In this document: piece by piece, positions 47,880-55,202 of the stretch | Position numbering within the stretch: the first letter of the stretch is position 1 | Layout of the letters: the number at the start of each line of letters is the position of its first letter | Assembly: GCA_910575545.1 (NCBI GenBank) | Contig: CAJTFH010000019.1 | Coordinates: 1 to 64,000 of the forward strand | Source: Bacteroidales bacterium | GTDB lineage: Bacteria > Bacteroidota > Bacteroidia > Bacteroidales > Muribaculaceae | Direction: 5' to 3' | DNA: 64,000 nt | Notes under the pieces: generated by a model | Told to the model about the DNA's origin: nothing | The model's input: the letters and a program-made list of their open reading frames with translations, nothing else | The model's database searches: none | Made by a program: the position numbers and the translations under genes

Positions 47880-49922
47880 ATGAAACTCAAAGCAATGGCA
47901 ATGGCATTGACAGCTTTGGCATCGGTGGCAGCACCGGCAGGGGCAGAGCATCTGAAAAGCGTCAATCCCGCCTACATCAACAACAACATCGCGGCAGGAG
48001 AAGATTTCTACCGCCATGTGAACCAAGGATGGATGGATGCAAATCCACTGACCGACGAATATGCCCGCTACGGCGTGTTCAACGTTCTGGCCGACTCAGC
48101 TGAGGCAAAAGTCAAGGAAATAGTGCTAAACCTCGGCTCGAGCAACCCCGGGAAAGGCACAAACGCCTTCAAAATCTGGACTCTATATTCACAGGGGATG
48201 GACTCGGTGCGCCGCAACGCAGAAGGCGCCGCCCCGATTCTCGACGACCTCAAGAAAATCGAGACCACACCCCATGAGGGTATGGAAGACCTCTTCATGT
48301 GGATGCACAAGAACTACAGCAGCCCATTCTTCGGGGCCGGCCCGATGGAAGACATGGCCGACAGCCGCCAATATGCGATGTATGTGTCGGGCGGCTCGAT
48401 GGGCCTTGGCGACCGCGACTATTACCTGCTCAACGACAAAGAGAACCGCCGCATCCTCGATGCCTACAAGAAACTCATCGTTGACCAGATGATGAATGCA
48501 GGCTACAAGAAAAAGGACGCCCAGCGCATCATGAAGAATGTAATCAAAATCGAGACAGCGATAGCCGACTCCGCCCTCACCCGCGAGGAGAGCCGCGACA
48601 TCGTGGCGATGTATAACCCACGCACCATCGCGCAGCTCAAAGAGCAGTATCCCCATATCAACTGGGACCGTTTCTTTGTCGAAACGATGGATATCGACAC
48701 CCCGCAGGAGTTCATCGTTACAGAACCGAAGGGGCTCGTTCAGTCAGACAACCTCATGTCGTCGCTGACCGACCGCGAAATCAAAGACTACTATCTGTGG
48801 AAATATGTGGCCCAAGCGGCTCCCTACCTCAGCGACAAGTTCACCGCCACCAACTTCGAGTTCTCGAAAGTCAAAAGCGGTGTCAAGGAGCAGCGCCCCC
48901 GCTGGAAACGCGCCCTGGGAGTGCCAGACAGCTACATGGGTGAAGCTATCGGACGCCTTTATGTTGAAAAATATTTCCCTGAAAGCTCCAAGCAGAAGAT
49001 GCTCGACCTTGTGGGCAACCTCCGCGTGGCCCTGGGCAAGCATATCATCAACCTGCCCTGGATGTCAGACGAGACCAAACTCAAAGCCATCGAGAAACTC
49101 AATGCGTTCACTGTGAAAATAGGCTATCCCGACAAATGGAAAGACTACTCTTCGATGGAAATCGACCCCGCCCTGCCCTACTACCGCAACGTTCACAATG
49201 CAGGGATGTGGCATCAGAAGGATATGCTTTCAAAATGGGGCAAACCTGTCGACAAATCGGAATGGGGCATGACACCGCAGACTGTCAACGCCTACTATAA
49301 CCCGATGGCCAATGAAATAGTGTTCCCTGCAGCCATTCTCCAGAACCCGTTCTTCGACCCTGAAGCATCTGATGCTGAAAACTATGGAGGAATCGGTGTG
49401 GTTATCGGCCACGAAATGACCCATGGGTTCGACGACCAGGGGCGCAACTTCGATGCCGCCGGCAATATGGCCAACTGGTGGACAGAGGAAGACACCAAGA
49501 AATTCGGTGAATTCACATCGAAACTCGGCGCGCAGTTCGATGCCGTTGAAATCCTTCCGGGACTTTTCGCAAACGGCACCTACACCATGGGTGAGAATAT
49601 CGCCGACCAGGGCGGCCTGCGGGTTTCGCACACAGCCTTCCTCGATTCCCAGAAAAAGAAAGGGGTAGACGTAAACTCTAAAGAGGCTTTAATCGACGGT
49701 TATACCCCCGAACAGGCATTCTATCTCAACTATGCCAATATCTGGGCAACAAACTGCCGCGACGAAGAGAAGCGCAACCTCACCGTTTCAGATGTGCACT
49801 CACTGGCAGAAAACCGTGTGAACGTGACTTTGCGCAACATCACCCCCTTCTTCAAAGCATTCGGCATCAAGGAGGGTGACAAGCTGTTCCGCCCCGCCTC
49901 CGAGCAGGTGATTATCTGGTAA
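47880..49922 (+). CDS. M13-family zinc metallopeptidase (PepO/neprilysin-like)
   Basis: 680 aa. Signal peptide (AMALTALASVAAPAGA), an N-terminal helical domain starting DFYRHVNQGWMD, and the gluzincin core: NEIVFPAAILQ, zinc motif HEMTH in VVIGHEMTHGFDDQG, third ligand Glu in ENIADQGGL, and the C-terminal CRDE ... VNVTLRN ... FRPAS with closing IIW typical of M13. Cleaves small peptides in the periplasm or outside. Co-transcribed with ychF. Confidence 0.94.
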   Translation: MKLKAMAMALTALASVAAPAGAEHLKSVNPAYINNNIAAGEDFYRHVNQGWMDANPLTDEYARYGVFNVLADSAEAKVKEIVLNLGSSNPGKGTNAFKIWTLYSQGMDSVRRNAEGAAPILDDLKKIETTPHEGMEDLFMWMHKNYSSPFFGAGPMEDMADSRQYAMYVSGGSMGLGDRDYYLLNDKENRRILDAYKKLIVDQMMNAGYKKKDAQRIMKNVIKIETAIADSALTREESRDIVAMYNPRTIAQLKEQYPHINWDRFFVETMDIDTPQEFIVTEPKGLVQSDNLMSSLTDREIKDYYLWKYVAQAAPYLSDKFTATNFEFSKVKSGVKEQRPRWKRALGVPDSYMGEAIGRLYVEKYFPESSKQKMLDLVGNLRVALGKHIINLPWMSDETKLKAIEKLNAFTVKIGYPDKWKDYSSMEIDPALPYYRNVHNAGMWHQKDMLSKWGKPVDKSEWGMTPQTVNAYYNPMANEIVFPAAILQNPFFDPEASDAENYGGIGVVIGHEMTHGFDDQGRNFDAAGNMANWWTEEDTKKFGEFTSKLGAQFDAVEILPGLFANGTYTMGENIADQGGLRVSHTAFLDSQKKKGVDVNSKEALIDGYTPEQAFYLNYANIWATNCRDEEKRNLTVSDVHSLAENRVNVTLRNITPFFKAFGIKEGDKLFRPASEQVIIW

Positions 49923-49963
49923 TTCATTCCAACTAACCGGCAATACCCGTTATAGTTTAAGAG

Positions 49964-50140
49964 AGGAGGGTGTGTCATAATGGCTCATCTGGGTCGTCGC
50001 CCGAGGGCTTCGGGTTCGGTCATTGACCTTAGTCAACTCCCTTCACCCTCACCCTCAGGCTCCTACCATCTGAACCATTCTGACAGCACCCTCTCCATCC
50101 GGATGCAAAAAAGGCGTTGGTCGAATTTCGACACAACGCC
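49964..50140 (-). repeat. Dispersed hairpin repeat, copy C
   Basis: Reverse-oriented relative to copies A and B. The hairpin end is at 50113-50140 with the T run on the minus strand; the other end is GGGTGTGTCATAATGGCTCAT. Over the shared part it is closer to copy A than to copy B. Its hairpin cannot terminate either flanking gene (both plus), which argues that the element moves as a unit. Confidence 0.88.
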
Positions 50141-50159
50141 ATCTCTCAAAGAATCTCTT

Positions 50160-50205
50160 AACCGCGCCGTTAACAAGCCGAAAGGCAAGTGTTAACGGCG
50201 CGGTT
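50160..50205. repeat. Perfect 16-bp inverted repeat
   Basis: AACCGCGCCGTTAACA (50160-50175) and its exact complement (50190-50205) around a 14-nt loop that itself has GCC/GGC. It sits between repeat copy C and the DUF4332 gene. No T run, so either a bidirectional barrier or a site for a dimeric protein. Confidence 0.7.
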
Positions 50206-50264
50206 TGTATCAACAAAACAGAGGTGCGGGCGGTTATAATTGAACACACTTCAACTATAACACT

Positions 50265-50672
50265 ATGGCTTATAAAATCATTGAAATCGAAGGTGTTGGC
50301 GATAGCCACGCAAAGAAACTCGAAGCCGCCGGCGTTAAAACCACCGAAGACCTTCTGGCTACAGCCGCCACCCCAAAGGGTCGTGAAAAACTCGCCGATG
50401 AAACCGGCATTCCACCCAAACAGATTCTCCGTTGGACTAACCATGCCGACCTGTTCCGCATCAAAGGTATTGCGGGGCAGTTTGCCGAACTGCTCGAAGC
50501 CGCCGGTGTAGACACCGTTAAAGAGTTCCGCCACCGGGTGGCTTCCAATCTTCAGCCGAAGCTCGTGGAAGTCAACGACAAACGTAATCTATGCAACCGA
50601 GTGCCATCGGTCAGCGAAATAGAAAAGATGATTGCCCAAGCCAAAGAGCTTGATCCGGTAATCACCTACTGA
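50265..50672 (+). CDS. DUF4332 helix-hairpin-helix protein
   Basis: 135 aa made of two helix-hairpin-helix-like halves: IEIEGVGDSHAKKLEAAGVKT and LFRIKGIAGQFAELLEAAGVDT, with HRVASNLQPKLVEVN after the second. Such repeats bind DNA non-specifically or mediate protein contacts; DUF4332 has no assigned role. A single-gene unit, with a terminator 57 bp downstream. Confidence 0.82.
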   Translation: MAYKIIEIEGVGDSHAKKLEAAGVKTTEDLLATAATPKGREKLADETGIPPKQILRWTNHADLFRIKGIAGQFAELLEAAGVDTVKEFRHRVASNLQPKLVEVNDKRNLCNRVPSVSEIEKMIAQAKELDPVITY

Positions 50673-50728
50673 GACCGGATGGACTGACTCTCTATGTAAA
50701 ACACACCACAGTCAATCTCTCCCAAATG

Positions 50729-50758
50729 AGCCGTTTCCACAAAAGGGAGCGGCTTTTT
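50729..50758 (+). terminator. Terminator after the DUF4332 gene
   Basis: AGCCG and TTCC pair with GGGA and CGGCT around ACAAAA, followed by TTTTT. Confidence 0.7.
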
Positions 50759-50846
50759 ATGGTTTTGCGCAGAGAGTCAGACGGTGTTTAATAACATCTG
50801 CCGAATTATAACCGTTTGAGGGTGATATTTTTCATCAGGAAATTCG

Positions 50847-50854
50847 TATCTTTG
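50847..50854 (+). promoter_or_regulatory. Promoter -7 box for the FKBP gene
   Basis: TATCTTTG followed by TA. The ~140-nt leader contains short complementary arms (GGGATG and CATCCC) around 50918-50938. Confidence 0.45.
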
Positions 50855-51006
50855 TATAACCGATATGCCTGTTTGCGGGAGTGTTGAAAAACCCGTTATT
50901 CGCCAATATATTATAGGGATGTACGCTCGGGCATCCCTACCATCTGGAGTTTTGCAAAAACTTCCCTACAAAGGGGCGATATTCGAGAAGCTGATTGATT
51001 AAATAA

Positions 51007-51402
51007 ATGAGTAAACAAGAATACATAGCGGCCAACCGTCAATGGCTGCAGCAGAAGGCCCAGGAGGATGGGGTGCAGGCCCTTGACAAGGGGATATATT
51101 ACCGGGCAATCAAAAAGGGTAAAGACGGCGTTTCACCCAACCGGAACAGCGTGGTAACGGTGCATTACACCGGACGCACCATCAACGGCAAGAAGTTCGA
51201 CAGTTCGCTTGGCGGAGCACCTGTGGCGATGCGTCTGCGCGACCTTATCCAAGGCTGGGTCATCGCCTTGCAGCAGATGCACGTCGGCGACAAATGGGAA
51301 ATCTACCTTCCTGCAGAGATGGGGTATGGCCGTTTCTCCCAACCCGGAATCCCTGGCGGTTCCACGCTGGTTTTCGAAATCGAACTGATCGGGGTTATGT
51401 AG
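51007..51402 (+). CDS. FKBP-type peptidyl-prolyl isomerase
   Basis: 131 aa. A helical N-terminal arm (YIAANRQWLQQKAQEDGV) precedes one FKBP domain: VTVHYTGRTINGKKFDSS, VIALQQMHVGDKWEIYLPAEMGYG and GSTLVFEIELIGV. It isomerises proline peptide bonds. No signal peptide, so probably cytoplasmic. The FKBP core is complete though short. Confidence 0.92.
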   Translation: MSKQEYIAANRQWLQQKAQEDGVQALDKGIYYRAIKKGKDGVSPNRNSVVTVHYTGRTINGKKFDSSLGGAPVAMRLRDLIQGWVIALQQMHVGDKWEIYLPAEMGYGRFSQPGIPGGSTLVFEIELIGVM

Positions 51403-51521
51403 AGCAAAGGGGGCGCGTGAACAACTTTAACGATTTTTAAACAACCAAAACCAGCATCAAAACCATTTTTTACCTAATTTTGCCATCGCACAAAGAGGCC
51501 TAATCCTCTTGGGAGATTACA

Positions 51522-51773
51522 TCACCACGGCAATTCGGCCACACCGGCTGAAAGTGATGGGACGGCTCTTCTCCCGTTCATAACTCTCACATATTTCTGC
51601 GTCCCGTCGGTCAGAATCATTTTTAACGTTGCACTGCGGCATTTCGCCCCAGTGCAGAGGTAAATATACGATTCAATGCCGACAATTTTCCATGCATATT
51701 GTAAGAAAACGGAGTCAGCGCCCCTGGTTACAGAGGTGCGTTTCGTCGTACGCCATTGTTTGACGTATGACAA
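51522..51773 (-). CDS. Doubtful 83-aa ORF
   Basis: Antisense to the orphan unit. It has a strand-like segment (TLKMILTDGTQKYVRVMNG) reminiscent of small Bacteroidales beta proteins, but no promoter box, no recognised family and no neighbour in phase. Probably spurious; listed because nothing else explains the region on this strand. Confidence 0.15.
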   Translation of the reverse strand: MSYVKQWRTTKRTSVTRGADSVFLQYAWKIVGIESYIYLCTGAKCRSATLKMILTDGTQKYVRVMNGRRAVPSLSAGVAELPW

Positions 51774-51798
51774 GTAAGCTATTAATCATAATTCACAC

Positions 51799-51918
51799 AT
51801 GCATAGAGTTTCATCAGCATTAACCATTGCGGCGGCCTATACCGAACATCAAACCGACGACCTTACTAGTAGGCTCTACTCCAACCATCAGGCTGCTGAA
51901 AGCGGGCGGCATACGTAG
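51799..51918 (+). CDS. Possible small ORF (39 aa) in the orphan unit
   Basis: Starts MHRVSSALTIAAAYTEHQ and stops at TAG 32 bp before the terminator stem. It lies on the same strand and within the predicted transcript of 51475-51996. No family recognised and no ribosome-binding site, though Bacteroidetes often lack one. Confidence 0.25.
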   Translation: MHRVSSALTIAAAYTEHQTDDLTSRLYSNHQAAESGRHT

Positions 51919-51949
51919 AAAAGTTGCTGTGAAATAACACACGCTGACG

Positions 51950-51996
51950 CATGTATCGGGGCGGTGTGGCATGAATGCCCCGATACATGTTTTTTT
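51950..51996 (+). terminator. Strong terminator of the orphan unit
   Basis: 13-bp perfect stem (51950-51962 with 51977-51989), 14-nt loop, seven T. Confidence 0.8.
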
Positions 51997-52071
51997 CGAA
52001 ATCTGTTGAAAAAATCCCGAAAAAATTCTCTGAAAAATTTGGCCGGAACAGGAAAAAGCGCTACCTTTGCA

Positions 52072-52079
52072 TCGCTTTT
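52072..52079 (+). promoter_or_regulatory. Promoter -7 box for tRNA-Pro
   Basis: TACCTTTG followed by GC; the tRNA begins 79 bp downstream. Confidence 0.5.
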
Positions 52080-52158
52080 GAAAGGAAACCTGATGGCAAG
52101 CGCATGAGAGCGCTGTTCCGGCAGACCGGAAGCCAAAGGTTACACGAAGTGAAGTCTT

Positions 52159-52233
52159 CGGGGTGTAGCTCAGCCCGGTTAGAGTACGCGTCTGGGGGGC
52201 GTGTGGTCGCTAGTTCGAATCTAGTCACCCCGA
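52159..52233 (+). tRNA. tRNA-Pro (anticodon GGG)
   Basis: 75 nt folding into a full cloverleaf: acceptor CGGGGTG/CACCCCG with discriminator A, D-arm GCTC/GAGT, anticodon stem CGCGT/GCGTG with loop CTGGGGG (anticodon GGG), five-base variable loop, T-arm GCTAG/CTAGT with TTCGAAT. CCA is not encoded. It reads CCC and CCU proline codons. Confidence 0.95.
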
Positions 52234-52250
52234 CAAAAGCAATTGAAAAA

Positions 52251-52282
52251 ATGTCGTGCCGATTACGGCGCGACATTTTTTT
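52251..52282. terminator. Bidirectional terminator of tRNA-Pro and the VKOR operon
   Basis: ATGTCG and GCCG pair with CGGC and CGACAT around ATTA, flanked by an A run on the left and seven T on the right. It works for the tRNA on the plus strand and for the redox operon on the minus strand. Confidence 0.8.
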
Positions 52283-52451
52283 GTTGCCGAGCGGCTGACG
52301 TACCCGATTTAATGCCTGACGCACGAGCCAGCAGTTCGGGGGTCAGCACGGTGTGGCGCACCGAGAAATGCAATTGGTTGAGCTGGGCCGGGGTCAGGTC
52401 TGTGAGACCGACATCAGAAGGTTGCATTATCTGTCTGGGATGCTTTTTCAT
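52263..52451 (-). CDS. Small ORF coupled to the VKOR gene (62 aa)
   Basis: The ATG overlaps the VKOR-gene stop by 4 bp (ATGA), so translation is probably coupled. The product starts MKKHPRQIMQ, has a hydrophilic, leader-like middle (LTDLTPAQLNQLHF) and an LLARASG stretch, contains no cysteine, and ends inside the terminator stem. I do not recognise it; a modified-peptide precursor is one guess, based on the C39-like domain next door. Confidence 0.45.
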   Translation of the reverse strand: MKKHPRQIMQPSDVGLTDLTPAQLNQLHFSVRHTVLTPELLARASGIKSGTSAARQQKNVAP

Positions 52452-53470
52452 AATGATTCCTCCGACGGTTTGAAATGAGGCAACAAGCGGTTGAGAGCCA
52501 ACAAGACGGCCAGATAGCTGAGGCCGAGCACAAAGAACTCGATTTTCAACGGGAACATGTCTTTTAGCCATCCCCCTGCCAGATAGCAGAAAAACAGCAG
52601 CCACAGGGAACATTGCACACTCACGCAAAGGGTGCACCATACACGGGCACGGAATTTCTGATACCATATGCTCCAGAATGTGAACGGCAGACACAACAGG
52701 TTGCACAATGCAAGATAGCCAATCCACTGGGGAAAGACCAGCAGACACGACAAGCTCACAGAAAAATATGCGAACCCCACCTCACTCCAGCTGAATATGC
52801 CGAAAAACGACGACGCTTTGGTCTCCAAAACACTGTCACACCCCCCTTCCTGAAGCACACGGCACACCCTGTCGGCTGCAGGATTGTGGATTTTCAGCGA
52901 TTTTTGAAGCAGGAGATAGGTCAGATACAGTCCGGCCATGTCAATCATGGCAAGCAACACCGTCGAGACTTGGCGCCACAATCCATTGGATATGAAGAGA
53001 TAAAGGAATAGCAACACCAATGAAGCCCACAATGCAATGCGTTTGACCTGTGTGAGAGAAATTTCACGGCGGTGGGTTTCATAACCTGGTTCGGCTGCAT
53101 CGGGACGCGGGAAGGCCAGGAGAGCCGTGCCACACCATGCGTCCACAAAGCTGCCAAGCGGCATATGTTCAGGCTTACTCTGCGTAAGATATGACACTTC
53201 GCCGTCGGCGATGCCTGTAACAATCACAAAGCCGTTACCCATCGAGGCTATGAAGGGAACTGAAAGGCCGGTGATTTCCGCCGGGTCGTCGAGCTTAACC
53301 CCACGGCATTCCACACCATATTCCTCAAGCAGCTTAGACATGCCGAAGAGCGATTTAAAAGGCATGTTTTCAAACCGCCCAAGGGAATATCGGCGAGTGT
53401 GAGGCACCCCCAGCACCTCAAGGAAATCGGTGAATATGCACGGCTGATTCTGCCGCCCTATATCTGCCAT
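52448..53470 (-). CDS. Vitamin K epoxide reductase-family protein with C39-like N-terminal domain
   Basis: 340 aa. Residues ~8-120 resemble a peptidase C39 fold (LFGMSKLLEEYGVECRGV, VPFIASMGNGFVIVTGI) without a convincing DCG catalytic motif, so probably inactive. Five hydrophobic segments follow, with the VKOR cysteines: Cys203 and Cys211 in the loop and the redox pair CTLC (279-282). VKOR homologues reoxidise thiol oxidases using quinone to form disulfides outside the cytoplasm. The thioredoxin gene 37 bp upstream is the likely partner. Confidence 0.88.
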   Translation of the reverse strand: MADIGRQNQPCIFTDFLEVLGVPHTRRYSLGRFENMPFKSLFGMSKLLEEYGVECRGVKLDDPAEITGLSVPFIASMGNGFVIVTGIADGEVSYLTQSKPEHMPLGSFVDAWCGTALLAFPRPDAAEPGYETHRREISLTQVKRIALWASLVLLFLYLFISNGLWRQVSTVLLAMIDMAGLYLTYLLLQKSLKIHNPAADRVCRVLQEGGCDSVLETKASSFFGIFSWSEVGFAYFSVSLSCLLVFPQWIGYLALCNLLCLPFTFWSIWYQKFRARVWCTLCVSVQCSLWLLFFCYLAGGWLKDMFPLKIEFFVLGLSYLAVLLALNRLLPHFKPSEESL

Positions 53471-53507
53471 AGACTAATACTCATATTAGAGGTTGTTAAA
53501 CACCCTC

Positions 53508-53801
53508 TTAAAGGGCTGATTCAACTTTTGCGAGCAGAGCCTCGGCATCCATCTCGCCCGACTGGCGCCACAGGAGCTTGCCGTCGCTGTAAAGAAGGAA
53601 AGTGGGCACAGATTGAACCTGTGCGGCATCTGCAGCCTGGGCATTTTGGTCAATATCGAGCTGCACCACTTCGGCTTTACCCGCCAAAAGTTCTTTTATC
53701 TGCTCAACTATCGGCGACATATGCCTGCAATGAGGGCACCATGTCGCGAAAAATTCCACCAAAACCACACCTTTCGAGCCTGTAAGATTGTTGTAATCCA
53801 T
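53508..53801 (-). CDS. Thioredoxin-family protein
   Basis: 97 aa, one thioredoxin domain with redox motif WCPHC (Cys22 and Cys25) and cis-Pro in VQSVPTFLLY. The CPHC dipeptide is that of DsbA-type oxidases rather than CGPC reductants. No signal peptide. The start at 53801 (MDYNNLTG) has AGGA 6 nt upstream; the frame opens further upstream with TTG. First gene of the trx-VKOR-small ORF operon. Confidence 0.88.
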   Translation of the reverse strand: MDYNNLTGSKGVVLVEFFATWCPHCRHMSPIVEQIKELLAGKAEVVQLDIDQNAQAADAAQVQSVPTFLLYSDGKLLWRQSGEMDAEALLAKVESAL

Positions 53802-53955
53802 AGTAATCCTATTTTTAATCAATAATCCTGAATTAACTGTGCGAACATATCAATATGATACCGCTATCTTATAACACTACTGTTTAGGCAAAAGTTCCGC
53901 CAAAACATATCGTTGAAAAACATGCTTTTTCTTGACATGAATAACATAAAATGTT

Positions 53956-53963
53956 AACTTTGC
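53956..53963 (+). promoter_or_regulatory. Promoter for the MgtC/SapB gene
   Basis: -7 box TAACTTTG (53956-53963) followed by CC, with TTG at 53932-53934 at 21-nt spacing. Leader about 30 nt. Confidence 0.5.
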
Positions 53964-54000
53964 CTGTATTGACAGCCTTTACGCATAAAACCGGATAAGC

Positions 54001-54720
54001 ATGGAAGAGATCTTACGCACAATCTATTACGACATAAACTCTACGGAGGTGACTTTGGCCAATTCCGTTTTCAAGCTGGTGCTCAGCATGGTGCTCGGCG
54101 TATTGGTCGGGGTTGAACGGAAACGCAAAGGGCAGATTGCCGGGGTGCGCACATTTGCCCTCATTTCGATGGGCGCATGTATGGCCATGCTGCTTTCAAT
54201 CTATGTGCCGCAGGTCTATCTGGGGCTGAAAAACGGGGATCCGGGCCGCATCGCGGCCCAGGTTATCACCGGCGTGGGTTTTCTCGGCGGCGGCGCGATG
54301 ATTCATATGAAGGGGTCGGTCAGGGGACTGACCACGGCGGCGGGAATATGGATGACGGCCACTATCGGCATGGCTGTCGGAGTGGGGATGTATTGGTGCT
54401 CGATACTTGCAACGGGACTGATTCTCGTGACCCTGGTGCTGCTGGAAGCGTGGGAGCACCGCCGCAATATAGGCCATGAGAACAGGGTGCTCAAACTACA
54501 GGTCGAGGGGATAGTGCAGGATATAGAGGCCTACAGAGAAGTGTTTAACAGACACAAAGTGCACCTTTCGACCTACTTCATAGAATATGATTATGAACGC
54601 GACAGCACGCAGCTGAATTTCGTGGTGCTCGCCCCCTCCCACCGCAACTACCTGCCTATGTTCCAGGATCTGCGAGTGCTTGGCCGCACCAAGTCGCTCA
54701 CCCTCACATCGCAGGCCTGA
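54001..54720 (+). CDS. MgtC/SapB-family membrane protein
   Basis: 239 aa. Four to five membrane helices with the family motifs LGVLVGVERKRKGQIAGVRTFALISMGA, VITGVGFLGGGAMIHM and VRGLTTAAGIWMTATIGMAVG. A soluble C-terminal ~80-residue ACT-like tail follows. MgtC proteins modulate Mg/phosphate homeostasis and ATP synthase in some pathogens; the role here is not known. Confidence 0.9.
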   Translation: MEEILRTIYYDINSTEVTLANSVFKLVLSMVLGVLVGVERKRKGQIAGVRTFALISMGACMAMLLSIYVPQVYLGLKNGDPGRIAAQVITGVGFLGGGAMIHMKGSVRGLTTAAGIWMTATIGMAVGVGMYWCSILATGLILVTLVLLEAWEHRRNIGHENRVLKLQVEGIVQDIEAYREVFNRHKVHLSTYFIEYDYERDSTQLNFVVLAPSHRNYLPMFQDLRVLGRTKSLTLTSQA

Positions 54721-54757
54721 GCGGGGACGCCCAGGCGGCAGAGCCACAGTATATAGC

Positions 54758-54929
54758 AAAAAAAGAAAACGGAGCGCCTCACCGGCGACCCGTTTCTAAG
54801 GGATAATGAAGTATTTTTATTTACTTTGCTCTAATTACTATCTTGTAAACTATATTCTTTCGAGATTTAGATTTAATGGTGGTAATACCATTATTCAGCA
54901 TCAAGCGGAGATTCCACATCCGCTTAACA
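54758..54929 (-). ncRNA. Candidate small RNA between the MgtC gene and the TPR gene
   Basis: On the minus strand: -7 box TAACTTTG followed by GC (54942-54935), then hairpin AAGCGGA/TCCGCTT at the 5' end, a second hairpin AATGGT/ACCATT, and an end hairpin (GAAACGG and GCGCC-type arms with CCGTTTTC) followed by TTTTTTT at 54764-54758. Length about 170 nt, AT-rich centre, no reading frame of note. Promoter, structured 5' end and terminator in order make this the best sRNA candidate in the window. Confidence 0.45.
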
Positions 54930-55076
54930 CGATGCAAAGTTATAGCCGCAAAATTACACATTTGTTACAACTTATTCACATTTTGGCTGCAGAGTCAATT
55001 TTAACTTTTATTAATCACTTATACACCGTTTATAACGTTTCTTATGCCGCCGGATAGGGATTTTATGGCCGATAGT

Positions 55077-55110
55077 TTTGAAAGAAATGGGAAAATTATC
55101 ATTACCTTTG
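55077..55110 (+). promoter_or_regulatory. Promoter of the TPR lipoprotein-nuclease-mnmE operon
   Basis: -33 TTTG (55077-55080), 22-nt spacer, -7 TACCTTTG (55103-55110) followed by TA. Leader about 85 nt. Confidence 0.6.
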
Positions 55111-55202
55111 TAATGTGGCCGTAAGGCACGCGCCTAACACCCCGCGCAAACCGCCACATAAGCTACAGACAAAGAAATTAACGACTTTACAAAATATTCA
55201 TC

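Larger units (their letters stand above)
51475..51996 (+). ncRNA. Orphan transcription unit: promoter and terminator, no clear gene
   Basis: -7 box TAATTTTG (51475-51482) and, about 500 bp later, a very strong terminator (13-bp perfect stem CATGTATCGGGGC / GCCCCGATACATG, then TTTTTTT, ending 51996). Between them are a hairpin (TGCACTG/CAGTGCA, about 51631-51657) and one short ORF. It could be a structured RNA or a small-protein mRNA. It does not match the tmRNA, RNase P, SRP or 6S consensus features I know. Confidence 0.35.
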
